Shown here: in pieces, positions 44,927 through 54,936 of the stretch
Layout: each line of letters starts with the position of its first letter
Numbering within the stretch: position 1 is the stretch's first letter
NCBI RefSeq assembly: GCF_000375525.1
Contig: NZ_AQXC01000004.1
Location: 124,001 to 188,000, forward strand
Direction: 5' to 3'
DNA length: 64,000 nucleotides
Source: Corynebacterium propinquum DSM 44285
Lineage (GTDB): Bacteria; Actinomycetota; Actinomycetes; Mycobacteriales; Mycobacteriaceae
Translations under genes and position numbers: made by a program
The notes under the pieces: generated by a model
Seen by the model: the letters and a program-made list of their open reading frames with translations, nothing else
Databases searched by the model: none
What the model was told of the DNA's origin: nothing

Positions 44927-46063
44927 ATGGCACACCCAACTGATGCAGCTAATTCCGCGGAAGCGAGTTCGGCGCAGCCGGTACAGGACCACGGTCACGT
45001 CCCAGTGATGCGTGAGCGGATGGCGGAATTGCTGGCCCCTGCTATCGAAGCTTCGGGTGGCACCGGAATTCTTGTCGACGGCACCTTGGGTGCAGGCGGG
45101 CACACGGAATTTTTTCTCGAGCAGTTTCCCCAGTTGCGCGTGATCGGTCTTGACCGTGATGCGAATGCTTTACGCTCGGCCACGCAACGTTTGCAGCCGT
45201 ACCTGGATCGCGTGTGCGCGGTACAGTGCCGTTTTGATGAATTTGGCGACAAGCTAGCCGCAGTCACAACGGATGCTTCGGAAGCTGCCGCAGCGGATGC
45301 GAGTTATGCGGGTAATCCTGAACTTCTTGTCGACGCCGCCCAGCAGGGAATCACTGGGGCGTTGTTTGATCTCGGTGTGTCGTCGATGCAACTAGACCAG
45401 CTGGAGCGTGGTTTCGCTTATAAGGCAGATGCGCCGCTGGATATGCGTATGGATGCTTCGGCGCCGACGACTGCGGCGGATATCCTCAATACGTATTCGC
45501 ATGGTGCTCTCGCACGTATCTTGAAAACGTATGGCGATGAGAAATTTGCTGGCAAGATCGCCTCTGCGGTGCTGCGTGAGCGGGACAAGGAACCGTTTAC
45601 GACCTCCCAGCGTCTTGTAGAGCTGCTGTATGCCACCATCCCGGCACCGGCACGTCGTAGTGGGGGTCATCCTGCAAAGCGTACGTTTCAAGCGCTGCGC
45701 ATTGAAGTGAACCAGGAGCTGGCGGCCATCGAAAACGCGCTGCCAATGATTACCGGCTTGCTGCGGGATGGCGGCCGAGCGGTGTTCATGAGTTATCAGT
45801 CCTTGGAAGACCGCCTAGTCAAATCGCATTTCCGTGATATTTCGCAGTCGAAAACCCCAGCAGGGCTACCAATGGACTTACCGGGCACAGCCGCGAAGTT
45901 CCGTGTGGTTACTCGCGGGGCGGAACAAGCTAGCCAGCAAGAAATCGAGGATAATCCACGCGCAGCGTCGGTGCGGGTGCGCGCTGTCGAAAAATTGCCG
46001 GAGCACAACCCACAGCAAGATCAACAAGCCGCATCCGCGGTGGACTCGGAAGGTCGTGTCTAG
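44927..46063 (+). CDS. rsmH: 16S rRNA (cytosine-1402 N4)-methyltransferase, 378 aa
   Basis: S-adenosylmethionine-dependent enzyme, formerly MraW. Motif [13 protein letters not shown] opens the domain, the SAM site is [16 protein letters not shown], and [33 protein letters not shown] and [18 protein letters not shown] are conserved. There is a 17-residue acidic insertion (residues about 105-125). GAGGGGAGG precedes the ATG. It is followed after 2 bp by ftsL. Confidence 0.96.
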   Translation: MAHPTDAANSAEASSAQPVQDHGHVPVMRERMAELLAPAIEASGGTGILVDGTLGAGGHTEFFLEQFPQLRVIGLDRDANALRSATQRLQPYLDRVCAVQCRFDEFGDKLAAVTTDASEAAAADASYAGNPELLVDAAQQGITGALFDLGVSSMQLDQLERGFAYKADAPLDMRMDASAPTTAADILNTYSHGALARILKTYGDEKFAGKIASAVLRERDKEPFTTSQRLVELLYATIPAPARRSGGHPAKRTFQALRIEVNQELAAIENALPMITGLLRDGGRAVFMSYQSLEDRLVKSHFRDISQSKTPAGLPMDLPGTAAKFRVVTRGAEQASQQEIEDNPRAASVRVRAVEKLPEHNPQQDQQAASAVDSEGRV

Positions 46064-46065
46064 AG

Positions 46066-46968
46066 ATGTATACCAATACTGATGAACGCCAGCGCAGCGC
46101 CGCGGATCGTTCCTCTAGCAATGGCACGGCGACGCTGCCGCGCCGGGCAGAATATACCCGAGCCAACCGGCAGGCTGGTGTCCGTGCTCGCAGCGGCCAG
46201 GCAGCTGCTGGGGCAGTCGGTTATGCTGAGCCGTCACGCCCATCGCGCAGCGGTGGACGGCAGAATTCGCCGCAACCTGGCAAGGGCCCGCACCGGTTGG
46301 GTTCGCAACAGGTTGTTAGCGTACGCGGCCGTAGGGTAAATCCGGTCAAGCGCGTGACGACGCGCGCCCGCTTGTCTATTGTCGCTATCGCCATGATGGT
46401 CGGTGGCATCGTTTTCGCGATTTGGCTGTCAGGTATTGCTACGCAGCAGACTTTCCGTGTGCAGGTGTTGACCGCGGAAGAAAGCCAGCTGAACAACGAA
46501 CTAGAAACGCTGCATCGTGATCTGGAAAACGTGCGTTCCGCGGCAGAGATCGCAGGGCATGCGGTTGACGAGGGGCTGGAGATTCCGGAGTCGCCGGGTA
46601 TCCTGCGTCGGGAAGAAAATGGCGACATTGTGGAAGATCGCCCGGCTTCGGCAGACACTCGTCCTATTATTGATGTCAACGGTGAGCCTGTTCGTCCGGG
46701 GCAAGCTTCGAGTGATCCAGACGGCATTGGTGAGTTGCGTGAGCGACTGGAGTCAATTCCGGAAGGCCGTCGTGGCATTCCGTACCCGCAAGCTGGTGCC
46801 CCGCAAGCCCCAGAAGGAGCTGCCGCGGAAGTGGAAGGCAACCAGCAACCAGCCCCGAACGAATCGGGTGCTGGCGACCCAGATGCGGCTCGCTCAGGTG
46901 GAGAAAACCCAGAAAACCACGACAATCAAGCTCCATTACAGGCGCCGTACCAGCCCAATTTCCGCTAA
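46066..46968 (+). CDS. ftsL: Cell division protein FtsL-like, 300 aa
   Basis: Bitopic septal protein. A long basic cytoplasmic N-terminus (residues 1-105) is followed by one transmembrane helix (SIVAIAMMVGGIVFAIWLSGIA, about 105-126). A periplasmic coiled coil (QVLTAEESQLNNELETLHRDLENV) follows, then a ~110-residue Pro/Glu/Gly-rich tail that ordinary FtsL proteins lack. The assignment rests on position between rsmH and ftsI and on topology, since FtsL sequences are poorly conserved. Confidence 0.85.
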   Translation: MYTNTDERQRSAADRSSSNGTATLPRRAEYTRANRQAGVRARSGQAAAGAVGYAEPSRPSRSGGRQNSPQPGKGPHRLGSQQVVSVRGRRVNPVKRVTTRARLSIVAIAMMVGGIVFAIWLSGIATQQTFRVQVLTAEESQLNNELETLHRDLENVRSAAEIAGHAVDEGLEIPESPGILRREENGDIVEDRPASADTRPIIDVNGEPVRPGQASSDPDGIGELRERLESIPEGRRGIPYPQAGAPQAPEGAAAEVEGNQQPAPNESGAGDPDAARSGGENPENHDNQAPLQAPYQPNFR

Positions 46969-46990
46969 TTAGGAAGGTGACATTTCCGCC

Positions 46991-49030
46991 GTGACATCTT
47001 CTGCGCAGCGTGGCCCTCATAGTCCGAATGGTTCGGCACGCCCAGGTTCTTCGCGCACGCCGCAACCAGCGCAGCGCATGCTGATGCATAAGCGCTTGCG
47101 GTTGATCGCGGCATTATTACTTGTTTTTGCTGTGGTATTGGCTGGGCGCCTTGCCTGGGTGCAGGTGGTCTGGGGGCCAGATTTATCGGCGCGCGCTGAA
47201 GACCAGCGTGCAAGGATTTATGTTGACCCGGCTCGACGCGGCGCAGTGCTGGATCGGGAAGGCAAGCAGATTGCCTACACCATGCAGGCGCGCTCGCTGA
47301 CTGTTTCGCCAACCACGCTGCGCAAAGAACTACGGGAGCAGGCGCAATTAGAATCTGATGAGCGTCTTGACGACAAGCAAAAGGATGAGTACGTCCGCAC
47401 AACGCTGCGCGAAATGTCTCGAGAGATTCCGAAGATTATCGAAGAAGCCTCCGATGATGAGCAGGATCTCAAGTCGAAAGACCTGCTGGATAAGCTCAAC
47501 GCGGACACTCAGTATGAGGTGCTCGTGCGCAATGTGGACCCGGATGTTGCCGCCGAAATTTCCGAGCGATTCCATGGTGTAGCAGCAGATCACCAGGATA
47601 TTCGGCAATATCCTAACGGCGCGATCGGCGAAAACGTTGTTGGGCGGGTCTCGATGGATGGCACCGGCCAGTTTGGTTTGGAGGCCTCACGTGATTCGAA
47701 GCTGTCCGGCATTAACGGCCGATCGACAGAAGATGTCTCCACCAATGGACAGGTCATTCCCGGTACCTTGCGTGACGAGACCCCAGCTGTCGACGGCAAA
47801 GATATTGAGTTGACGCTGGATTTGGATCTGCAAACGTATGTGCAGCAGCAGTTGGAGCAGGCCAAGCGTAATTCTTTGGCGGAATCAGCCGAAGCTGTCG
47901 TGCTTGATGCCACAACGGGTGAAGTATTGGCGATGGCGAATACCGATACCATTGATCCGAATGGTGATATCGGAAAGCAATTAGAAGAAGGCAAGCACTT
48001 CGATAACCGATCGATTTCTTTCCCTTATGAGCCCGGGTCCGTCGCAAAGATCATTACGGCAGCTGCTGCGATTGAAGAGGGGTTGACCACCCCAGATGAG
48101 GTACACACGGTACCGGGCAGCATCCAGGTCGCGGATGTCACGGTCAATGACGCTTGGCCGCATGGTCCGTTGCCGTATACGACGGCCGGTATTTTCGGTA
48201 AATCGTCCAACGTCGGCACGCTGCAGCTTGCAGAAAGGCTCGGCCAGGATAAGTTCGACGAATACCTGAATAAGTTCGGGATCGGTGAAACCACGGGCAT
48301 CGAGTTGCCTAATGAGTCCTCAGGGCTGCGGCCACCGCGCTCACAATGGTCGGGTTCGACGTTTGCGAACCTTCCGATCGGGCAAGGCATGTCGTGGACC
48401 ACGTTGCAGATGGCATCGGTTTTCCAAACGCTGGCTAATGGTGGTGAACGGGTTGAACCGCGCATCATCAAATCCGACCGCGACGACAAGAACGCCAACG
48501 ATAAGGACAATAGCGACGATGCCGCTGGTAGCGCAGGAACTGCGGCCGACGGCAACGACGGAAATGACGGCAACGGTGCGAACGACAAAAAGACTGACGC
48601 TTCGACCAGCGACGATAAACCAGAAAAGACGCGCGTAGTCAGCAAAGAAACCGCAGAGGCCGTGGTTGATATGTTCCGCGCTACGGTGCAGGCAGATCCA
48701 GCGGGCGTCAACAACGGCACCGCGCCGGACGCCAATATTGAGGGCTATAACATCAGCGCCAAGACGGGAACCGCGCAGAAGGTCGACCCGAACACCGGGG
48801 CTTATTCCAATTCCGCTTATTGGATCACCTTCGCAGGCATCGCGCCCGTGGACGATCCACGTTTCGTCGTTGCGATCATGTTGGATGAGCCAGAACGCGG
48901 CGTCCTCGATGGTGGGGGCGGCGGAGCTAGTGCCGGACCGCTGTTCCACCAGATCGCCTCGTGGTTGCTGGATCGGGACAACGTTCCGCCGTCGCCAGCT
49001 GCACCAGATTTGACGCTGCAAGCACCGTAA
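46991..49030 (+). CDS. ftsI: Septal peptidoglycan transpeptidase FtsI (PBP3), 679 aa
   Basis: Class B penicillin-binding protein. One N-terminal membrane helix (residues about 38-58) precedes the dimerisation domain (RRGAVLDREGKQIAYT). The transpeptidase domain has SxxK at Ser350 (PGSVAK), SxN at Ser405 (SSN) and KTG at Lys591. Between SxN and KTG, residues about 494-546 are an Asp/Asn/Gly/Lys-rich low-complexity insertion inside the catalytic domain. AGGAAGG lies 10 nt before the GTG. The stop is in an imperfect 20-bp repeat. Confidence 0.95.
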   Translation: MTSSAQRGPHSPNGSARPGSSRTPQPAQRMLMHKRLRLIAALLLVFAVVLAGRLAWVQVVWGPDLSARAEDQRARIYVDPARRGAVLDREGKQIAYTMQARSLTVSPTTLRKELREQAQLESDERLDDKQKDEYVRTTLREMSREIPKIIEEASDDEQDLKSKDLLDKLNADTQYEVLVRNVDPDVAAEISERFHGVAADHQDIRQYPNGAIGENVVGRVSMDGTGQFGLEASRDSKLSGINGRSTEDVSTNGQVIPGTLRDETPAVDGKDIELTLDLDLQTYVQQQLEQAKRNSLAESAEAVVLDATTGEVLAMANTDTIDPNGDIGKQLEEGKHFDNRSISFPYEPGSVAKIITAAAAIEEGLTTPDEVHTVPGSIQVADVTVNDAWPHGPLPYTTAGIFGKSSNVGTLQLAERLGQDKFDEYLNKFGIGETTGIELPNESSGLRPPRSQWSGSTFANLPIGQGMSWTTLQMASVFQTLANGGERVEPRIIKSDRDDKNANDKDNSDDAAGSAGTAADGNDGNDGNGANDKKTDASTSDDKPEKTRVVSKETAEAVVDMFRATVQADPAGVNNGTAPDANIEGYNISAKTGTAQKVDPNTGAYSNSAYWITFAGIAPVDDPRFVVAIMLDEPERGVLDGGGGGASAGPLFHQIASWLLDRDNVPPSPAAPDLTLQAP

Positions 49031-49132
49031 AGTGGTGGCTGAACCGATAAAGCAGCGATTGACGTAAAACCGTAGAATCCACCGGCCCAGCATTCGATAC
49101 CGGCCTAGTTTTCGAAAAGGAGCACGCCCCCG

Positions 49133-50701
49133 ATGAGTACATCTTTGGACGCACTGCTAGAAAAGTTCGGCGGAAAGCTTGCCGGTGATACCAGCACCGC
49201 GCACACCATCACCGGGATCAGTCTGGACTCGAAAGCTGTGAAATCCGGTGAGCTGTTTGCAGCCTTGCCGGGCAACCGGGTCCACGGTGCGGAATTTGCG
49301 GAACGCACTGCAGCTGCAGCAATTCTCACGGATGCTGCCGGTGCTGGGATATTGGTGAACCGGGGTGAGGATCGTCCGGTCTGGGTCGTGGACGACCTAC
49401 GTGGTGTGCTGGGCTTTATTGCCGCCGAGATTTATGGGCACCCATCGCAGAAGATGCAGGTCATCGGCATTACCGGGACTTCCGGGAAAACCACGACGAG
49501 CTATATTCTGGAATCCGGATTGCGCGCTACCGGCGCGAAGGTCGGCATCATCGGCACTACGGGTACGCGTATCAATGGCGTCAAGGTTCCTACCAGCCTG
49601 ACTACTCCGGAAGCACCGAAACTGCAGGAGCTTTTCGCGATGATGGTGGCCCAGGGTGTTACCCACGTCGTTATGGAAGTCTCTTCGCACGCGCTCGAGT
49701 TGGGGCGAGTAAATGGCACCCAGTTCGCGGTTGCCGGGTTTAGTAATTTATCGCAGGATCACCTGGATTTTCACCCGACGATGCAGGATTATTTCCAGGC
49801 CAAGGCCCGGTTGTTCCGCGGAGAGTTGGCAACGCACAAAGCTGCGATCGTGGTTGATGAGCAGTGGGGGCGCGATATGGCCGTTATTGCCGACGACAAT
49901 GTTCAGGAATGCTGGCGTGTGCAGACGAATCTCAGCAGCGGGGATTCAGCCGATGCAGTGCACCCGAATGCCGAGGTTATCGTGGACTCAGCGGAACTGG
50001 CAGCCAGCGGTAACCAACAAGTGCAGCTGCGAATCGCTGGTGAAAAAATAGCATTTAATCTGCCGCTTCCGGGACGCTTCAACGTGGCTAATGCCGCGTT
50101 GGCGTGCGCGATGGCCCGGCTTGCCGACGCCGACATCGCTGCGTTTGTGCGCGGGGTGGAAACCGTCGCGGTTCCGGGGCGGATGGAATCGCTGGCCGAA
50201 GGCCAGGATTTTGTCGCGGTAGTCGATTATGCGCATAAACCGGGCGCGTTGGAAGCTGTGTTGGCGACGTTGCGTGGGCAGGTCAGTGGCCGCGTGGGCG
50301 TTGTGGTCGGCTGCGGTGGTGATCGTGATTCCTCGAAACGCCCGATCATGGGGCGTATTGCTGCGCAGCACGCCGATTATGTTGTGGTCACGGATGATAA
50401 TCCGCGTACCGAAGATCCCGCACCGATCCGCGCGGCCGTTATGCAGGGCGCACGTGAAGCGCTGCACGCAGCTGGCAGGACGGGTGTGGCTGTGGGTTCG
50501 GCAGACGAAGCTGTGCACCTAGTAGAAGAAGGCGATCGAGCCAAAGCTATTCAGCTTGTGGTCGATTGGGCACGGGCTGGCGATGCCATCGTCGTGGCGG
50601 GCAAAGGCCACGAGACTGGCCAAATCGTGGGTGATACCGTGCACGAATTTGACGATCGCACTGTGCTTGCCCAGGCTCTGGCCGGAAAAGAGGCGAAATA
50701 A
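49133..50701 (+). CDS. murE: UDP-MurNAc-L-Ala-D-Glu:meso-diaminopimelate ligase, 522 aa
   Basis: Adds mDAP to the peptidoglycan precursor in the cytosol. The ATP site is GITGTSGKTTTSY. The DNPRTEDPA motif marks mDAP rather than Lys specificity. MEVSSHALELGRV and GNVANAALA-type segments are in order. It begins 102 bp after ftsI and shares a base with murF (TAATG). Confidence 0.97.
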   Translation: MSTSLDALLEKFGGKLAGDTSTAHTITGISLDSKAVKSGELFAALPGNRVHGAEFAERTAAAAILTDAAGAGILVNRGEDRPVWVVDDLRGVLGFIAAEIYGHPSQKMQVIGITGTSGKTTTSYILESGLRATGAKVGIIGTTGTRINGVKVPTSLTTPEAPKLQELFAMMVAQGVTHVVMEVSSHALELGRVNGTQFAVAGFSNLSQDHLDFHPTMQDYFQAKARLFRGELATHKAAIVVDEQWGRDMAVIADDNVQECWRVQTNLSSGDSADAVHPNAEVIVDSAELAASGNQQVQLRIAGEKIAFNLPLPGRFNVANAALACAMARLADADIAAFVRGVETVAVPGRMESLAEGQDFVAVVDYAHKPGALEAVLATLRGQVSGRVGVVVGCGGDRDSSKRPIMGRIAAQHADYVVVTDDNPRTEDPAPIRAAVMQGAREALHAAGRTGVAVGSADEAVHLVEEGDRAKAIQLVVDWARAGDAIVVAGKGHETGQIVGDTVHEFDDRTVLAQALAGKEAK

Positions 50702-52242
50702 TGATTCCGTTTACCATCGCACAGATTGCCGATATTGTTGGCGGGCGGCTCGATAACGTTCCTGATCCGGATGTGCGGGTCACTGGTTCGGTGGAATTCG
50801 ACTCCCGCAAAGTTAGCCCAGGTGGGTTGTTTTTGGCTTTGCCGGGCGCCAAGGTTGACGGTCACGATTTCGCGCACAAAGCCCACGAGGCTGGGGCTGT
50901 GGTGACGTTGGCGGCCCGCCCGGTGGGCACTCCGGCGATCATCGTGCCCATGCTGCCGCAGATGCACGAAACTGAGTCGCACGAAACAGATTCGCAAGTT
51001 ACTGAGTCACACGATGCGGCCGGTTCACAGGCCTATGTCTTCGCCCATGATGAGGACGGCTCGGTACGTGCGTTGTTGGCCGCTCTTGCCGCGCTTGCTC
51101 GCGCAGTGGTGACCGAATTGACCGAGCATGGTGCACTCACGGTGGTGGGGGTGACTGGTTCTGCCGGAAAGACGTCCACGAAAGACATGCTTGCGGCGAT
51201 CTTGTCGACGGCTGGCCCGACGATCGCCCCGCCGGGTTCTTTTAACAACGAGATTGGCCACCCGTATACCGCGCTGCGCTGTACGGCGGATACAGAATTT
51301 CTCGTCGCCGAACTATCCGCACGCGGTATTGGGCATATCGCCCAGCTGGCAGAGATCGCTCCGCCGCGCATCGGTGCCGTGCTTAACGTGGGCAGCGCGC
51401 ATTTGGGAGAGTTTGGTTCCAAGGACACGATTGCGCAAGCTAAAGGCGAGTTGATTGAAGCGGTGCCGACAGCGAGCGCGGGCGGTATCGCGGTGCTGAA
51501 TGCCGACGATCCGGTGGTCGCGGGCATGGCGCCGAGAACCCCGGGCAAGGTGGTGACTTTTTCTGCCGAAGGCGTAACCACCGCGGATTACTATGCCAGT
51601 GAGGTCACGCTCGACGAGCTTGCACGCCCGTTTTTTGACTTGCACACTCCGGATGGACAGTCTGTTCCGGTGCGTCTACAAGTTATGGGTGCCCACCAAA
51701 TCAGCAACGCGCTCGCGGCTGCAGCAGTCGCGGCAGAAGCAGGTGTTTCGCTGGAAAACATCGCCGTCGCGCTGGGGGATTACACTGCGGTATCGGCGCA
51801 CCGAATGGATGTGCGCCAGCGTGCCGATAACGTCACCGTCATCAACGATGCGTACAACGCGAATCCAGAATCGATGCGGGCAGGGCTTGCGGCGCTGGCA
51901 TCTGCCGCGCCTGCGCCGGTGCAGGCGATTGCGGTGCTCGGCGAAATGAGCGAGTTGGGTTCTGATGCAGCTGCTGTGCACCAGGAATTAGGCGCGCAAT
52001 TAGATCAGTTTGGCGTCGACACGCTGGTAGCCGTCGGCAAGACCGAAAACATCAACGCGTTGGTAGCCGGTGCACGGCAAGCTGGGATTAGCACCCGCCA
52101 TGTTGCAGATGTGAATGGTGCGACGCGTACAGTGGAAGAGATCCTTCGTCCGGCACAGCAGCGCGCAGTGGTTTTGGTGAAAGCCTCACACGCGTGGAGC
52201 CTGTGGCGGGTTGCCGAGCAGCTGCTAGGCACACCAGCCTAA
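50701..52242 (+). CDS. murF: UDP-MurNAc-tripeptide:D-Ala-D-Ala ligase, 513 aa
   Basis: Final cytosolic Mur ligase. The ATP site is GVTGSAGKTSTKDM, followed by SFNNEIGHPYTAL and the VINDAYNANPESMRAGL motif typical of MurF. The N-terminal domain contains a short His/Glu/Thr/Ser/Asp repeat insertion (HETESHETDSQVTESHD, about residues 84-100) that looks like a recent expansion. Overlaps murE by one base. Confidence 0.97.
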   Translation: MIPFTIAQIADIVGGRLDNVPDPDVRVTGSVEFDSRKVSPGGLFLALPGAKVDGHDFAHKAHEAGAVVTLAARPVGTPAIIVPMLPQMHETESHETDSQVTESHDAAGSQAYVFAHDEDGSVRALLAALAALARAVVTELTEHGALTVVGVTGSAGKTSTKDMLAAILSTAGPTIAPPGSFNNEIGHPYTALRCTADTEFLVAELSARGIGHIAQLAEIAPPRIGAVLNVGSAHLGEFGSKDTIAQAKGELIEAVPTASAGGIAVLNADDPVVAGMAPRTPGKVVTFSAEGVTTADYYASEVTLDELARPFFDLHTPDGQSVPVRLQVMGAHQISNALAAAAVAAEAGVSLENIAVALGDYTAVSAHRMDVRQRADNVTVINDAYNANPESMRAGLAALASAAPAPVQAIAVLGEMSELGSDAAAVHQELGAQLDQFGVDTLVAVGKTENINALVAGARQAGISTRHVADVNGATRTVEEILRPAQQRAVVLVKASHAWSLWRVAEQLLGTPA

Positions 52243-52315
52243 CTGCATAAACCAGGCTTCGATCAGAAGCAGCGTAGACAAGAAGCATTGAGCAAAGCAT
52301 AAGGAACAGTAACCA

Positions 52316-53413
52316 GTGACTCAGATTATTCTCTCCGGCGTTATCAGCTTCCTGGTCGCGATTTTCACGACTCCGGTGCTGATCCGGTACTTCACTAACG
52401 TGGGCCGGGGCCAAGAGATCCGCGAAGACGGTCCCCGTTCGCACATGCGTAAGCGCGGCACCCCAACCATGGGCGGAATCGCGATCGTGCTGGGCATTAC
52501 GGTGGCTTACGTCCTGGTCAATATCTTTGGCTTGCTGACGAACGCGGGATCATTTACCGCCTCGGGTTTGTTGGTGCTCGGCCTGGTTCTCGGGTTGGCA
52601 GCGCTGGGCTTTGCCGATGATTCAATCAAACTCTTTAAGTCCCGCAACCTGGGGCTGAATAAGACAGGGAAACTCGTTGGCCAGTTGGTGTTGGCCATCG
52701 CTTTCGCGATTTTGGTGCTGCAGTTTCCTAATGATCAAGGGCTCACGCCGGGATCGACGAACTTGTCGTTTATCCGTGATATCGACACCTTTGATATCGC
52801 TGCTGGTGGCGTGATTATCGGCACCATCATCTTCGTTATCTTCATGTATATTTTGATCTCCGCATGGTCGAACGCCGTCAACTTCACCGACGGGCTCGAT
52901 GGTTTAGCCGCTGGATCCACCGCACTGGTTATGGGTGGCTACACGCTAATTACCTTCTGGCAGTTCCGAAATTCGTGTTCCCATGCCGTCGATGCTGCGT
53001 GTTATCAGGTGCGGGACCCGCTGGATATCGCCATTTTGGCTTCTGCAGGTCTCGGCGCCAGCTTGGGCTTTTTGTGGTGGAATGCTGCACCAGCGAAAAT
53101 TTTCATGGGCGATACTGGGTCGTTGGCACTCGGTGGTCTTGTCGCTGGTATTTCCGTGACGACGCGCACTGAGCTGCTGATGATCGTTATCGGTTCCATC
53201 TTCGTCATCGAGGCGGCTTCGGTGGTTATTCAGATTGCTGTCTACCGCACCAGCGGCAAGCGCTTTTTCCGGATGGCGCCGATCCACCATCACTTCGAAA
53301 ATGGTGGTTGGGCCGAAACCGCGGTGGTCATCCGCTTCTGGTTGCTCTCTGCTATGGCAGTGATCTTCGGTACGTCGCTGTTTTATGGCGAATGGCTGCT
53401 ACTCACCGGATAA
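52316..53413 (+). CDS. mraY: Phospho-MurNAc-pentapeptide transferase, 365 aa
   Basis: Membrane enzyme making lipid I. About ten helices; [12 protein letters not shown], the Asp-rich [43 protein letters not shown] and [13 protein letters not shown] are all conserved. The GTG start follows AAGGAAC. The stop codon is within a perfect 14-bp tandem duplication. Confidence 0.97.
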   Translation: MTQIILSGVISFLVAIFTTPVLIRYFTNVGRGQEIREDGPRSHMRKRGTPTMGGIAIVLGITVAYVLVNIFGLLTNAGSFTASGLLVLGLVLGLAALGFADDSIKLFKSRNLGLNKTGKLVGQLVLAIAFAILVLQFPNDQGLTPGSTNLSFIRDIDTFDIAAGGVIIGTIIFVIFMYILISAWSNAVNFTDGLDGLAAGSTALVMGGYTLITFWQFRNSCSHAVDAACYQVRDPLDIAILASAGLGASLGFLWWNAAPAKIFMGDTGSLALGGLVAGISVTTRTELLMIVIGSIFVIEAASVVIQIAVYRTSGKRFFRMAPIHHHFENGGWAETAVVIRFWLLSAMAVIFGTSLFYGEWLLLTG

Positions 53414-53429
53414 TGCTCACCGGATAATG
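53402..53429 (+). repeat. 2 x 14 bp perfect tandem repeat across the mraY stop
   Basis: CTCACCGGATAATG is repeated exactly (53402-53415, 53416-53429). The stop TAA is in unit 1 and recurs in unit 2; a partial third copy (CCCGGATAATA) ends near 53456, just before murD. Confidence 0.9.
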
Positions 53430-53476
53430 CTGACCTGCTCATTCTGCCCGGATAATACTGATAGGTGGTAACGCTT

Positions 53477-54934
53477 GTGGATATTAAACTCGACCGCGTG
53501 CTCGTAGCTGGCGCCGGTGTGTCCGGGGCAGGGTGTGCGAAAGCCTTGGTGGATCTCGGCGTGGACGTGATCATTGCCGATAACAACCTGGCGGCGGCAA
53601 CGCAGCTTGCCGACGAATTGGCGGGTCGGCCTACCCACGCCGGTACCGAAGAAGCCCGGGAGAATTCGACACCCCGGGTGACTGCCGTGGCGGCCAGCGA
53701 GGTCGATTTTGCATCCGGTGCCGAGTTTGCTGCGCTCGACCTCGTGGTCACCAGCCCCGGCTGGCCACCGCATGCGCCGTTACTCGTTGCTGCGCAGAAT
53801 ACAGGATTGGAAGTCATTGGTGATGTCGAACTGGGCTATCGCCTGGATCGCGCCGGAGTATATGGCCCGAAACGCGATTGGCTGGTTATCACCGGAACCA
53901 ACGGCAAAACCACCACGACGGGCATGCTGGCATCCATCTTGGATGCGCATGGGGAACGCGTCGGCAAGCGGTCCTTGGCCACAGGCAATATCGGCGCTTC
54001 GGTGTTTGCAGCGCTGGCGGCTACACCACGGGTGGATATTCTGGTGTTGGAGGCGTCGAGTTTCCAGCTGCACTGGGCGCCGAGCCTCACCCCGGATGTC
54101 GGGGTGCTGCTGAATATTGCCGACGATCATATTGATTGGCACGGTAGCTTCGCTGCTTATGCCGCGGATAAAGCCGCGGTCTTGCGTGCGCCGAAGCGTG
54201 TGGTGGGTATTGACGATGCCGAAGCCAAGCTGGTTGTCAGCGAGCAGGGCCTGAGTTCGCGGGAGTTTACGCAATATGCTCCGCGGCCCGGGCAGGTCGG
54301 TGTGGTCAATGGCGCCCTGGTTGTGGCCGGCGATGCAGACCTCGAAACCAGAGAACTCGCGCGCACCGAGGGATTACAACCACCGGGCGCGGCTGGGATA
54401 TTGGATGCTGGGGCAGCAGCAGCCGCTGCTTATGACTACGGCGTGCACCCTAGCGATATTGCAGCAGGGCTGGCACGCTACCGCGTCGCGGCGCACCGCG
54501 GGGCAGTGGTCGCGAGCATCGATGGCGTGGACTATATCGACAATTCTAAGGCCACCAATCCGCATGCCGCGCAGGCGGCCATGGCGGGGCTTGCTTCCAT
54601 AGTCTGGGTGGCAGGCGGCCAGCTGAAAGGCGCAAGCGTTGCGGAGCTGGTGCGTGCGGAAGCACACCGCATCAAAGCCGCGGTGCTGGTCGGCGTCGAC
54701 AAGCATCGTATTGCCGAAACACTGCGGGAGCAGGCACCGGAGATCCCGGTAGAAATTATCGATTCTGTAGAACCGCGCGAATGCATGCAGCGTGCGGTTG
54801 CTGCAGCGCACAGGTTGGCAAGCGCAGGCGATACGGTGTTGTTGGCGCCGGCGGCGGCGTCTCTCGATATGTTTTCTGGCATGGCCCAGCGTGGCGATCT
54901 GTTCGCTAGGGCCACATCCGACTACTCTGGTTAA
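53477..54934 (+). CDS. murD: UDP-MurNAc-L-Ala:D-Glu ligase, 485 aa
   Basis: Cytosolic Mur ligase. The N-terminal Rossmann motif VLVAGAGVSGAG, the ATP site ITGTNGKTTTTGML, EASSFQLHW and DNSKATNPHAA are present. GTG 53477 is preferred because AGGTGG lies 7 nt upstream; the in-frame GTG 53465 overlaps that site. Start is less certain than function. ftsW begins 2 bp after the stop. Confidence 0.95.
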   Translation: MDIKLDRVLVAGAGVSGAGCAKALVDLGVDVIIADNNLAAATQLADELAGRPTHAGTEEARENSTPRVTAVAASEVDFASGAEFAALDLVVTSPGWPPHAPLLVAAQNTGLEVIGDVELGYRLDRAGVYGPKRDWLVITGTNGKTTTTGMLASILDAHGERVGKRSLATGNIGASVFAALAATPRVDILVLEASSFQLHWAPSLTPDVGVLLNIADDHIDWHGSFAAYAADKAAVLRAPKRVVGIDDAEAKLVVSEQGLSSREFTQYAPRPGQVGVVNGALVVAGDADLETRELARTEGLQPPGAAGILDAGAAAAAAYDYGVHPSDIAAGLARYRVAAHRGAVVASIDGVDYIDNSKATNPHAAQAAMAGLASIVWVAGGQLKGASVAELVRAEAHRIKAAVLVGVDKHRIAETLREQAPEIPVEIIDSVEPRECMQRAVAAAHRLASAGDTVLLAPAAASLDMFSGMAQRGDLFARATSDYSG

Positions 54935-54936
54935 CC

